Positions 47,450 to 55,009 are shown, counted from the stretch's first letter. The stretch: DNA of 64,000 bases from an uncultured Modestobacter sp. (GCF_947486615.1 NZ_CANKUD010000006.1:124001-188000), one strand, 5' to 3'. Made by a program: numbers and translations. Notes: generated by a model not told the origin, from the sequence alone.

Positions 47450-47505
47450 CCACCCACTGTCCCTGCTGGCACCACCTCGTGCCCGCGTCGTGATGGACTG
47501 CACCG

Positions 47506-48162
47506 GTGCTGACCCGCGACGAGTACCTGGCGGCGTGGTCCCGCTGGCACGGCGGCACCGACCCGGCCGACAGCCGGCTGGTGCGGGGCTGGCTGACCCT
47601 GGCCTACACCCTGGCCCGCCCGCTGGCCCGGTGGTCCCCGCTGGCGGTCACCGCACTCGGCCTCGTCGTGGCCGCCGCCGCAGTCGGGCCGGCGGCGGCC
47701 GGCGGTGCCTGGCTGGTGGCCGCCGGGCTGCTCATCGGGCTGTCCGGGCTGCTGGACTCCCTGGACGGGGCACTGGCGATCGCCGGCGGCCGGGCCTCCC
47801 GTCGGGGCTTCGTGCTCGACTCCGCGGTCGACCGGCTCACCGAGGTCGCCTACGCCCTCGCCCTCTGGGTGGCCGGTGCCCCCGGCTGGCTGGTCGCGGC
47901 CTTCGCGGCGCTGTGCTGGTTCCCCGACTACCTGCGGGCCCGGGCCGGCCAGGCCGGGGTCCGGGAGACCGGGGCGATCTCGGTCTGGGAACGTCCCACC
48001 CGGGTGGCGATGGCCGGGTTCACCGTCGGCGGGGCGGGCATCGCCGCCGCCGTCGTCGACCCCGCGCTGGTGGTCACCGCGGGGACGGCGGTGGGCTGCC
48101 TGCTCGGCCTGCTGGGGACCGCGCAGCTCGGGGTGCAGCTGCGCCGCGCGCTCGCCGACTGA
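47506..48162 (+). CDS. CDP-alcohol phosphatidyltransferase-family membrane protein
   Basis: A 218-residue integral membrane enzyme of the family that joins a CDP-linked donor to an alcohol (phosphatidylglycerophosphate, phosphatidylinositol phosphate or related). The catalytic motif is D84-x2-D87-G88-x2-A91 ... G101-x3-D105-x3-D109, complete except that the Arg after A91 is Ile92. Five to six helices surround it. A TGGACT hexamer 6 nt before the GTG is a weak leaderless -10. The altered Arg may change donor recognition. Confidence 0.86.
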   Translation: MLTRDEYLAAWSRWHGGTDPADSRLVRGWLTLAYTLARPLARWSPLAVTALGLVVAAAAVGPAAAGGAWLVAAGLLIGLSGLLDSLDGALAIAGGRASRRGFVLDSAVDRLTEVAYALALWVAGAPGWLVAAFAALCWFPDYLRARAGQAGVRETGAISVWERPTRVAMAGFTVGGAGIAAAVVDPALVVTAGTAVGCLLGLLGTAQLGVQLRRALAD

Positions 48163-48206
48163 CCCTCTCGGGTGGGGACTGCGGGCGGTCCGGTGCTGGC
48201 CGCTCT

Positions 48207-48212
48207 TACCCT
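48207..48212 (+). promoter_or_regulatory. -10 element TACCCT for the PfkB kinase gene
   Basis: TACCCT followed by a leader of about 75 nt ending in GGAGAGAG before ATG 48294. Confidence 0.5.
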
Positions 48213-48293
48213 GGACGGGCCTCGGCGCGCGTTCCTGCCCGGGGTCGAGCGGCCTGCTCGTGGCCGCCGTCCCCGCACGGAGAGAGTCCGCCC

Positions 48294-49271
48294 ATGTCCG
48301 TCGTCGTGACCGGGTCCATCGCCACCGACCACCTGATGACCTTCCCCGGCAAGTTCACCGACCAGTTCGTCGAGGGGAAGATGGAGAACGTCTCCCTCTC
48401 CTTCCTGGTCGACGACCTGGTGCAGCACCGTGGCGGCGCGGGGGCCAACATGGCCTACGGCCTGGCCCAGCTGGGGCTGCGCCCGGTGCTCGTCGGTGCG
48501 GTGGGCAGCGACTTCGACGACTACGACGCCTGGCTGACCCGGCACGGCGTGGACACCGGCAGCGTCCGCTGGTCCGAGCTCAAGCACACCGCCCGGTTCA
48601 CCTGCACGACCGATGTGGCGAACAACCAGATCGCCTCGTTCTACTCCGGCGCCATGTCCGAGGCCTCGCTCATCGAGCTGGCGCCGGTGGAGAAGCGGAT
48701 CGACGCGGTCGACCTGGTCATCGTCGGCCCGAACGATCCCACCGCGATGGTGCAGCACACCAACGAGTGCCGGGAGCGTGGCTACCGGTTCCTCGCCGAC
48801 CCCTCGCAGCAGCTGGCCTGGGCCGACGGCGACATGATCCGCGACCTGGTGGACGGCGCCGACCTGCTGTTCACCAACGAGTACGAGCACGCCCTGCTGC
48901 TGCAGAAGACCGGCTGGGACGACGCCGAGGTGCTCTCCCGGGTCGGCACCTGGGTGACCACGCGGGCGGCCAAGGGCGTGCGGGTGGAGCAGGCCGGCGC
49001 CGAGCCGATCGACGTCATCGCCGTCCCGGAGACCAAGCCGGTCGAGCCGACCGGCGGCGGCGACGCGCTGCGCGCCGGCTTCGTCGCCGCCCGGCAGTGG
49101 GGGCTGGGCATCGAGCGCGCCACCCAGGTCGGGTCGGCCGTGGCCACGGCCGCGGTCGAGGTGATCGGCACCCAGGAGTACACGCTGTCCCGGGAGTCGT
49201 TCCTGGCCCGGTTCGCCGACGCCTTCGGCGCCGACGCCGCCGACGAGGTCGCCCCCTTCCTCCCCGCCTGA
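48294..49271 (+). CDS. PfkB-family carbohydrate/adenosine kinase
   Basis: A 325-residue ribokinase-fold kinase, similar in type to the actinobacterial adenosine kinase near qcr genes in M. tuberculosis (Rv2202c). It has VVVTGSIATDHLMTFPGKF (N-terminal substrate strand), QHRGGAGANMAYGLAQLGL (first PfkB signature) and EPTGGGDALRAGFVAA (second signature, catalytic Asp). TDVANNQIASFYSGAM is the nucleoside-contacting lid segment of the adenosine-kinase-like group. ATG 48294 has a GGAGAGAG ribosome site. Adenosine is the most likely substrate but sugar kinases are close relatives. Confidence 0.88.
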   Translation: MSVVVTGSIATDHLMTFPGKFTDQFVEGKMENVSLSFLVDDLVQHRGGAGANMAYGLAQLGLRPVLVGAVGSDFDDYDAWLTRHGVDTGSVRWSELKHTARFTCTTDVANNQIASFYSGAMSEASLIELAPVEKRIDAVDLVIVGPNDPTAMVQHTNECRERGYRFLADPSQQLAWADGDMIRDLVDGADLLFTNEYEHALLLQKTGWDDAEVLSRVGTWVTTRAAKGVRVEQAGAEPIDVIAVPETKPVEPTGGGDALRAGFVAARQWGLGIERATQVGSAVATAAVEVIGTQEYTLSRESFLARFADAFGADAADEVAPFLPA

Positions 49272-49281
49272 CCCCGTCCCC

Positions 49282-49309
49282 GGCGGCCATGTTCGCCAAC
49301 ATGGCCGCC
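49282..49309. repeat. 28-bp palindrome, copy 1 of 3
   Basis: Perfect 12-bp arms GGCGGCCATGTT and AACATGGCCGCC around CGCC, 10 nt after the PfkB kinase stop. Confidence 0.85.
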
Positions 49310-49343
49310 GGGGAGGGCCTCATCGGCCGGCCGTCAGCGTCCG

Positions 49344-49371
49344 AGCGGCCATGTTCGCCAACATGGCCGCC
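49344..49371. repeat. 28-bp palindrome, copy 2 of 3
   Basis: Same element, with A instead of G at the first position; starts 62 bp after copy 1. Confidence 0.85.
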
Positions 49372-49407
49372 TGACGGAGGGCCTGCGCGGATGATCGTCA
49401 GCGTCTG

Positions 49408-49435
49408 GGCGGCCATGTTCGCCAACATGGCCGCC
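49408..49435. repeat. 28-bp palindrome, copy 3 of 3
   Basis: Same element, starting 64 bp after copy 2 and ending 8 nt before the stop codon of the convergent flavin reductase gene. Confidence 0.85.
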
Positions 49436-49443
49436 GGAGGGCG

Positions 49444-50100
49444 TCAGCCGCCGCGGAGGCGTTCGCCGATGGCGGGGTCGTCGGACCAGTCGCGGTAGGG
49501 GATCCGGCGGATCTCCGTGATGTCACCGATCGTGGACCACTCGTTGCCGCCCAGCCGGGCCAGCGGGCGCAGCTCCTCGATCCGCGGCCGGCCGTCCCGG
49601 ACGGCGGCCGCGTGGACGGCGATGTGCACCACCCGCCCGAAGACGACGGTGCTGTCGCCGAGGGACACCGTGCCGTGCAGCACGCACTCGATGGACACCG
49701 GTGACTCCGCCACGCGGGGCACGCCGACCACCTCGCTGGGCTCCAGCCGCACCCCGGCGTGCTTGGCCTCGTCCTGGTCGGGCGGGAAGTCGGTGGCGGT
49801 GGCGTTGACCTGCTCGAACAACGCCTCAGGGGTCAGGCTGATGGTGAACTCGCGGGTCTGCTCGACGTTGGTCAGCGAGTCCTTGCGGCCCACGCTGGTG
49901 AACTGGACGACGGGCGGGTCGACGCAGGCCACCGTGTAGAAGGAGTGCGGAGCGAGGTTGCGCACGCCCTCGGCCGAGCGGGTGCACACCCAGGCGATCG
50001 GCCGGGGGACGACAACTGAGTTCAGCACCCGGTAGAAGGCGCCGGGTGCCATCTCGGCGGGGTCGAAGTGCACCCGCGGTGGGCTGCTCTGCTCGGTCAC
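49444..50100 (-). CDS. Flavin reductase-like FMN-binding protein
   Basis: A 218-residue split-barrel FMN-binding protein of the flavin reductase-like family. The typical N-terminal pattern is FYRVLNSVVVPRPIAWVCTR, then GVRNLAPHSFYTVACVDPP (FMN phosphate/isoalloxazine site) and KDSLTNVEQTREFTISL. These proteins reduce free flavin or act as FMN oxidoreductases; the partner is unknown. The GTG start is 309 nt from the UAG-redoxin gene's stop-proximal end region on the same strand, with only 31 nt of spacer between the two genes, so it may be read from the redoxin promoter. Confidence 0.87.
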   Translation of the reverse strand: MTEQSSPPRVHFDPAEMAPGAFYRVLNSVVVPRPIAWVCTRSAEGVRNLAPHSFYTVACVDPPVVQFTSVGRKDSLTNVEQTREFTISLTPEALFEQVNATATDFPPDQDEAKHAGVRLEPSEVVGVPRVAESPVSIECVLHGTVSLGDSTVVFGRVVHIAVHAAAVRDGRPRIEELRPLARLGGNEWSTIGDITEIRRIPYRDWSDDPAIGERLRGG

Positions 50101-50131
50101 CCGGACATCCTCGCGCCCGGCCGCCGCGGGT

Positions 50132-50791
50132 TCAGCTCGGCTCCGGCGGGTGCTCGGCCCGCCACTCGTCGAAGGCGGCGAGGAACGACTCGGCCATCCG
50201 CTGCTCGGTGACCAGCTGGTCGCGGTCGGTGTCGTCGACCATGCGCTCGCTCAGCGCCTTCGTGTTGAAGCGGATGGCCCGGAAGTAGGGGATGAACGAC
50301 CGCGGCTGGAACGCCCGCTCCGAAGGGCTCGGGGTGAGGCCGACCGGTGTCCAGGGCTCGGGCGGTGGCAGCGCGGGCAGCCCGAGGCCCTCGACCGCGG
50401 CGAGCACCGGCTCGTCGTCGGTGCGGTCGGTGAAGTCCCGGGACAGCTCCCGGAACACCTCGCGACCGTCCGGGGCCACGACCACCACGATCGGCCGGAA
50501 GATCGAGGCCGCCGTGTCCCAGGCGTCCAGCGGCTGGGCCAGCTGGGCGCCGTCCGGGTCGCTGGTCCAGCGGAAGGGCAGGTGCCAGGTGGCGTTCATG
50601 CCGAGCTGGACCTCGGGCGGGTCGACCGAGGCGAGCACCACCTCGGCGCCGGCGGCGGTGAGCCGGGGCAGGGACCGGGCCAGGCGGACCGCCTGGGCGC
50701 AGCAGTAGGGCTACCAGTCGCCGCGCAGGCCGACCAGCACGAGGGCGGCGCGTTCGGAGGAGCGCAGGGTGAGCAGCTCGCGAGGGTCCAT
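50132..50791 (-). CDS. Redoxin/peroxiredoxin-like protein with in-frame TAG, candidate UAG-encoded selenoprotein
   Basis: Read through a TAG at 50711-50713, this frame gives a 219-residue thioredoxin-fold redoxin. ATG 50791 is 6 nt from TAGCCT (leaderless). Residues 1-26 end LVLVGLRGDW, codon 27 is TAG, and PYCCAQAVRLARSLPRL follows, the AhpC/TSA-like pattern in which residue 27 is the redox Cys of W-C-P-Y-C. With selenocysteine the site is U27-x-x-C30. About 190 intact codons follow (VVLASVDPPEV, then HLPFRWTSDPDGAQL), with no other stop or frameshift. A hairpin fitting a bacterial SECIS starts 14 nt after the codon. UAG-directed selenocysteine insertion has been reported in Geodermatophilus and Blastococcus. 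The alternative is a pseudogene or a sequencing error. Confidence 0.85.
50680..50696 (-). other. Candidate SECIS hairpin after the UAG codon
   Basis: On the minus-strand RNA, CCAGGCG and CGCCUGG form a 7-bp stem with apical GUC; opening the last pair gives a GGUCC-type loop. The loop G and U are 22-23 nt after the UAG, against 20-21 nt for the GU pair of the E. coli fdhF SECIS. The stem is fully within the coding sequence, as bacterial SECIS elements are. Confidence 0.7.
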
Positions 50792-50797
50792 CGGCCC

Positions 50798-50803
50798 AGG
50801 CTA
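50798..50803 (-). promoter_or_regulatory. -10 element TAGCCT, leaderless start at 50791
   Basis: TAGCCT with 6 nt to the ATG of the UAG-redoxin gene. Its TAG doubles as the stop codon of the upstream glycosyltransferase gene. Confidence 0.6.
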
Positions 50804-51952
50804 GGGGTGGCCCGCCGGGGCTGCCGGGTGGCCGGCGCGGTCGGCGGTCAGGGCCCGGCCGCGCCAGTGGAGCGTGCCGCGGTGGTGCCCGGTCACCGAG
50901 CGGGCGACCAGCACGTCCAGCAGCGCGATCGACACCGGGTGGGCCAGCGCGTCGGGCCAGACCCGGCTGCCGGTGCGGGCGGCGACGACGGCTCGCCCGG
51001 CGACCCCGGCGGCGTAGCCGACCGTTCCGGCCCGGGACCCGGTGAGCGCGGCCAGCGGCGGCAGCAGCCAGACGGCGCTGAGTGCGGCGGCGGCCCCGGT
51101 GGCCGCCGCCGGCCGCCCGCCCACCGCCGACCACAGCGACTTGCCGTAGCCGTCCCGGACGCCCGGCCAGCCGTCGTACATCCGGCAGGCGGCCAGTGTC
51201 GAGCCGTCGATGACCGCCCCGCGGCCGCCGGCGGCCTTGACCGCCCGCAGCAGGGCGACGTCCTCGATCACCTCGCCGCGCACCGCGGCGTGGCCGCCGG
51301 CCCGGTCGTAGGCCGTCCGGGCGACCACCAGGAACTGCCCGTTGGCGGCGGCCAGCGAGGGCCGCGCCGAGCGCTCGGCCAGCCGCAACGGCAGCAGGGT
51401 GCCCCACAGCCACTGCTGCAGCGGCTGGACCAGGCGTTCGGCCACGCTGCCGGTGAGCTGCCGGGGCCAGGGGGAGACCAGGTCCAGCCCCGCCTCCTCG
51501 AGCACGGCCGCGGCCGAGGCGATCGCGTCGGGCATCAGCCGGACGTCGGCGTCCAGGAAGACCAGCAGGTCGGTCTCGTCTGCCGTGGCGGCTCCCTGGG
51601 CGCAGGCGTGCGGCTTGCCCAGCCAGCCGGGCTCCAGGGGTGTGCCGGGCACCAGCTGCACCCGGTCGTCGCCGACCGCGGCCACCCGGTCGGCCGTGCC
51701 GTCGGTGGAGCCGTCGTCGACCACCACGACCCGGAGGTCTCGAACGCCCCGCTGGTCGAGCACGGCGGCCAGGCAGCCCTCGATCTGCTCGGCCTCGTCG
51801 CGGGCCGGGACGACGACGGTGACCCGCCGGTCCGTGGCGCGCGGCAGCGCCGGTGGCCGGCGCAGCAGCCGGGTGTTGACCGCCGCGTGCAGCGCGGCCA
51901 GCACCGAGAGGCCGGCGCAGACCCGCACCAGCCGCCGCCAGGCGGCGATCAC
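50801..51952 (-). CDS. Family 2 glycosyltransferase of the carotenoid cluster (CruG-like)
   Basis: A 383-residue membrane glycosyltransferase. It has an N-terminal helix, then the GT-A core VTVVVPARDEAEQIEGCL, VVVVDDGSTDGTAD, the metal-site DLLVFLDADVRLMPDA and the acceptor-side EVIEDVALLRAVKAAGG. Two or three C-terminal helices follow. The order desaturase-like/CruF/GT2 fits CruG, which glycosylates the hydroxyl made by CruF on monocyclic carotenoids. GTG 51952 overlaps the cruF stop (GTGA), and it ends in TAG. Carotenoid acceptor inferred from neighbours. Confidence 0.85.
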   Translation of the reverse strand: MIAAWRRLVRVCAGLSVLAALHAAVNTRLLRRPPALPRATDRRVTVVVPARDEAEQIEGCLAAVLDQRGVRDLRVVVVDDGSTDGTADRVAAVGDDRVQLVPGTPLEPGWLGKPHACAQGAATADETDLLVFLDADVRLMPDAIASAAAVLEEAGLDLVSPWPRQLTGSVAERLVQPLQQWLWGTLLPLRLAERSARPSLAAANGQFLVVARTAYDRAGGHAAVRGEVIEDVALLRAVKAAGGRGAVIDGSTLAACRMYDGWPGVRDGYGKSLWSAVGGRPAAATGAAAALSAVWLLPPLAALTGSRAGTVGYAAGVAGRAVVAARTGSRVWPDALAHPVSIALLDVLVARSVTGHHRGTLHWRGRALTADRAGHPAAPAGHP

Positions 51953-52749
51953 CGGCGCCGTTGCTGGACGACGAGGGCGACCACGACGGGCAGCGCCAGC
52001 AGCACCCCCCAGACCGCCGATCCGGGCAGGCCCAGCCAGCCGGCGTGCGCGAGCGCCCCGCCGAGCACCATCCAGCCCAGGATGAGCAGCGGTGCGGCGT
52101 CGCCGGCGCGCGGCGGGCCGGGGCGGGCGGTGCGGGCGACGAGCAGGTCGAGCGCGGTCATCAGCACCAGGCCGGCGAACAGCCAGCCGGCGAGGTTGGT
52201 CAGCGGCACGGTGTCGATGCCGGGGAGCCCCGGGCTGGGGTGTGCCCAACGCCAGTAGCCGGCCTGGACCAGCTGCGGGTCGAGCACGACGTCCCAGACG
52301 GCGAAGACGTAGGCGGCGATCAGCACCCGCAGCGGCCGGGACGACGGGGCGAGCCGGCGGGCGGCCACCCAGCTGGGCCAGGCCATCATCAGCCAGGCCA
52401 GCGGCACCAGGAAGGGCACGCCGAGCAGCATCGGGCCCAGCACGTCGCTGTAGGTGTAGCTGCCGTAGGGGAAGCCGGTGGCCAGGCCGAGCGCCTCGAA
52501 CAGCACGGCGACGACGGCCACCAGCACCAGGACGCCGAGACCGGTGCGCAGCCCCCGGCTGACCGCGGCGTGGCTGATCGCCGCCGCGGAGCCGAACAGC
52601 ACGATCGCCCAGCTGACCGCGTTCCGGGCCGGGCCGTCGGTGAGCGGGTAGGCGATCGCGGTGCCGAGCAGGGCCACGGTGAACACCAGCGGTACCCACC
52701 CGGCCGACGGCCGGCGGAGGACACGGGCAGCGGTGACCGCGCCGGTCAT
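51949..52749 (-). CDS. cruF: Carotenoid 1',2'-hydratase-type protein (CruF, DUF422)
   Basis: A 266-residue integral membrane protein of about seven helices, matching the CruF/DUF422 carotenoid biosynthesis family. Characteristic segments are ALGLATGFPYGSYTYSD, VPFLVPLAWLMMAWPSWVAA and AVWDVVLDPQLVQAGYWRWA. CruF adds water across the 1',2' double bond of gamma-carotene's open end, giving the hydroxyl that is later glycosylated. ATG 52749 overlaps the upstream oxidoreductase stop (ATGA), and the next gene overlaps its own stop. Assignment is by family pattern. Confidence 0.88.
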   Translation of the reverse strand: MTGAVTAARVLRRPSAGWVPLVFTVALLGTAIAYPLTDGPARNAVSWAIVLFGSAAAISHAAVSRGLRTGLGVLVLVAVVAVLFEALGLATGFPYGSYTYSDVLGPMLLGVPFLVPLAWLMMAWPSWVAARRLAPSSRPLRVLIAAYVFAVWDVVLDPQLVQAGYWRWAHPSPGLPGIDTVPLTNLAGWLFAGLVLMTALDLLVARTARPGPPRAGDAAPLLILGWMVLGGALAHAGWLGLPGSAVWGVLLALPVVVALVVQQRRR

Positions 52750-54419
52750 CCCGCCGTCCTCCGGCGGACCCTCCGGGCGAGCTCCGACCGCAGCCGGGCC
52801 GCCGGACGGCGGTCGGCGAGCACCACCCGGGCCGCGGTGCGCCCGGAGTTGCCGGACACCCCGCCGCCGGGGTGCGTGGAGGCGCCGGTCAGGTAGAGGC
52901 CGCCCAGGCCGGGCACCCGGTGCCCGGACAGCGCCGGGGTGGGCCGGAAGCCGAACATGCTGGCCAGGCTCATCTCCACGTGCATGACGTTGCCACGCAG
53001 CAGCGACAGTTCCTGCTCCAGCTTGAGCGGGGTCTGTACGTACAGCCGCTGTACCGAGTCGGCGAAGCCGGGGGCGTACCGGTCCACCGCGGCGATCAGC
53101 TGCTGGGCGGCGCGGTCGGCGATCTGCTCCCAGTCCGAGCCGTCGGCGAGTTCGTAGGGGTACCACTGCCCCCAGATGGTGACCACGTGCTGGCCGGGCG
53201 GGGCCAGCGTCGGGTCGCTCGCGGAGAACGACATCGCCAGCGGCACCGGTTCCCGGGGGAGCTCGCCGGCCAGCCAGTCGCCGTGCGCCCGGGCCAGCTG
53301 CGCCCGGTCGGTGCACAGCAGTTGCAGTCCCTGTAACGCCTCGTTGCCCACCCCCGGGTACTGCGGCAACGCATCGGTCTGGCAGCGCAGCACCAGGCCG
53401 AAGCCGTTGCCCAGCGGCGGGTCGGCGTCGGCGAGCGCAGGCGGGGCGTCGTCCCCGGCGAGGGCCTTGGTGGCCAGCACGTGGCAGGCGGCGACGACCA
53501 CGGGTGCGGTGACCCGTCGTCCGGAGACCGTCTGCACGCCGGTGACCCGCCGGTCGCCGTCCGGGCCGTCCACCAGCAGTCGCGCGGCGCCGTCCCCGAG
53601 GGTGACCCGGCCGCCGTCGCTGGTCAGCCGGGCGGCCAGCGCCTGGGTGAGCCCGCCGGAGCCGCCCACCGGGTGGCCGGGCGGGACGTCGTGCAGCAGC
53701 GCCACCCAGGCGACCATCGCGGCCGTGCCGGGCTCGGACATCGGCGGGCCGGACTGCGCGCCGAACCAGGCCAGCGCCGCCTTGAGTCGCTCGCTGGTGA
53801 ACCAGCGGTCCAGCAGTGCGTCGCCGGAACCGAGGAAGTCGGTGGCGATCTCCCCGCCGGAGGTGCGCGGCTGCCCGCGGCGGGGGGCGCCCACCGGCCA
53901 CAGGTGCCGGACCAGTCGCGCGGGGCTCGGCCGGTCACCGAACGCCTTGACCACCGCGGCGCTGCGCGGGCCCCAGATCTCGACGAACCGGCGGTAGGCC
54001 GCGGCATCGGCGTCCCCGCAGGCGGCAGCGATCGAGGCGCAGGTGGCGTCGAGGTCGACGGAGAAGACCAGCGGCCGGCCGTCCGGGCCGGGGTCACCGG
54101 GCACCGGCGCGGGCGCGAAGCCCCACGGGTCGCAGTCGACGTAGCGCAGCCCGTGCCGTTCCAGCTCGAGCTCCTCGACCACCCCGCTGTGCCGGATGAT
54201 CACGTGCGCGCTCGAGCCGCGGTCGACCCGCACGCCCGGCCAGCGCTCCACGGTGGAGACCGCGCCGCCGAGCACCTCGTCGGACTCCACCACCTCCACC
54301 CGCAGCCCGGCCCGGGCCAGGTGGCAGGCGGCGACCAGGCCGTTGTGCCCGGAGCCGATCACGACGGCGTCGACGGCGGTGTCGGCGGTGGGTGTCTCCG
54401 GTGTCGCTACGGGGATCAG
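52746..54419 (-). CDS. FAD-dependent carotenoid oxidoreductase (CrtO/CrtI-like)
   Basis: A 557-residue flavoprotein. The N-terminal dinucleotide fold is AVVIGSGHNGLVAACHLARA (about 18-37) and the C-terminal FAD segment is GLYLTGASTHPGGGVSGNSG, the pattern of CrtO-type ketolases and related desaturases. Clustered with CruF and a glycosyltransferase, it may ketolate the ring or desaturate the 3',4' bond. No ATG, GTG or TTG suits the start: the CTG at 54419 overlaps the GNAT stop in a CTGA layout matching the GTGA/ATGA junctions around it, while the first in-frame GTG (54362) would cut off the first beta-strand. Confidence 0.85.
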   Translation of the reverse strand: MIPVATPETPTADTAVDAVVIGSGHNGLVAACHLARAGLRVEVVESDEVLGGAVSTVERWPGVRVDRGSSAHVIIRHSGVVEELELERHGLRYVDCDPWGFAPAPVPGDPGPDGRPLVFSVDLDATCASIAAACGDADAAAYRRFVEIWGPRSAAVVKAFGDRPSPARLVRHLWPVGAPRRGQPRTSGGEIATDFLGSGDALLDRWFTSERLKAALAWFGAQSGPPMSEPGTAAMVAWVALLHDVPPGHPVGGSGGLTQALAARLTSDGGRVTLGDGAARLLVDGPDGDRRVTGVQTVSGRRVTAPVVVAACHVLATKALAGDDAPPALADADPPLGNGFGLVLRCQTDALPQYPGVGNEALQGLQLLCTDRAQLARAHGDWLAGELPREPVPLAMSFSASDPTLAPPGQHVVTIWGQWYPYELADGSDWEQIADRAAQQLIAAVDRYAPGFADSVQRLYVQTPLKLEQELSLLRGNVMHVEMSLASMFGFRPTPALSGHRVPGLGGLYLTGASTHPGGGVSGNSGRTAARVVLADRRPAARLRSELARRVRRRTAG

Positions 54420-55009
54420 TCCTTCGGTACGAGGCGGGCCAGCGGCAGCCGGGCGCCGAGGATGGCGAACGGGCGCGGGTCGCCGGGGAAGTGGTGGTCG
54501 CGGGCCAGGTCGACGAAGCCGTCGGCGTGGTAGAGCCGGAAGGCCTTGGTGTCGGTGTCCGGGGTGCTCAGCAGCGCGGCCGGGTACGGCAGGTCGGCCA
54601 CCAGGGCGTGCAGCAGCTGGCGGCCCAGGCCCCGGCTCTGGGAGTCCGGGTGCACGTGCAGCTCGCAGACCTCGAAGGCCCCCGGCAGCCACTGCTTGGC
54701 CGTGCGCCGGTCCAGGGCGTTGCGCACCTGGTCGTGCCACCACTGACCGGGGGCGACCAGGTAGCCGTAGCCGAAGCCGACCAGGCGCTCACCGGTCGTG
54801 CCGTCGTCCCGGCGACCCTCGGCGAAGGCGCCGACCGCCCGGAAACCGGGCCGCTCGGTGTGCTGGACGGCGTAGCCGTACCGGCCGGCGACGACGGAGT
54901 CGCCGTAGCCCATCGCGGCGCCGTAGATGGCCAGCGCCTCGTGCAGGTGCTCGCGCATCCAGCCCGCTGGCAGCTCGATGACGCGGGTGGCGGGGGTGGT
55001 GTCGGTCAT
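54416..55009 (-). CDS. GNAT-family N-acetyltransferase
   Basis: A 197-residue acetyl-CoA-dependent acetyltransferase. The acetyl-CoA site is VCELHVHPDSQSRGLGRQLL (Q/RxxGxG/A type), followed by LLSTPDTDTKAFRLYHADGF, the canonical C-terminal strand-helix. The N-terminal part LHEALAIYGAAMGYGDSVVA is specific to its subgroup. It overlaps YbaK upstream (ATGA) and the carotenoid oxidoreductase downstream (CTGA), forming a run of five or more coupled genes. Substrate unknown; tailoring of a small molecule or a protein are both possible. Confidence 0.87.
   Translation of the reverse strand: MTDTTPATRVIELPAGWMREHLHEALAIYGAAMGYGDSVVAGRYGYAVQHTERPGFRAVGAFAEGRRDDGTTGERLVGFGYGYLVAPGQWWHDQVRNALDRRTAKQWLPGAFEVCELHVHPDSQSRGLGRQLLHALVADLPYPAALLSTPDTDTKAFRLYHADGFVDLARDHHFPGDPRPFAILGARLPLARLVPKD

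Noticed and set aside
49282-49435. CRISPR array for the three 28-bp repeats
   Set aside because: The repeats are perfect palindromes with only three copies and about 35-bp spacers that resemble the flanks; there are no cas genes in the window.
50132-50641. Calling the redoxin as a short gene starting at Met 50641
   Set aside because: That start would remove the redox motif and the first strand of the thioredoxin fold. The upstream frame has a promoter, start and family motif in register, so the TAG is better read as recoded.
50097-51413. Minus-strand open frame of 438 codons over the redoxin and glycosyltransferase
   Set aside because: It is out of frame with both real genes and has shadow composition. 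The redoxin frame with the TAG has the family motifs.
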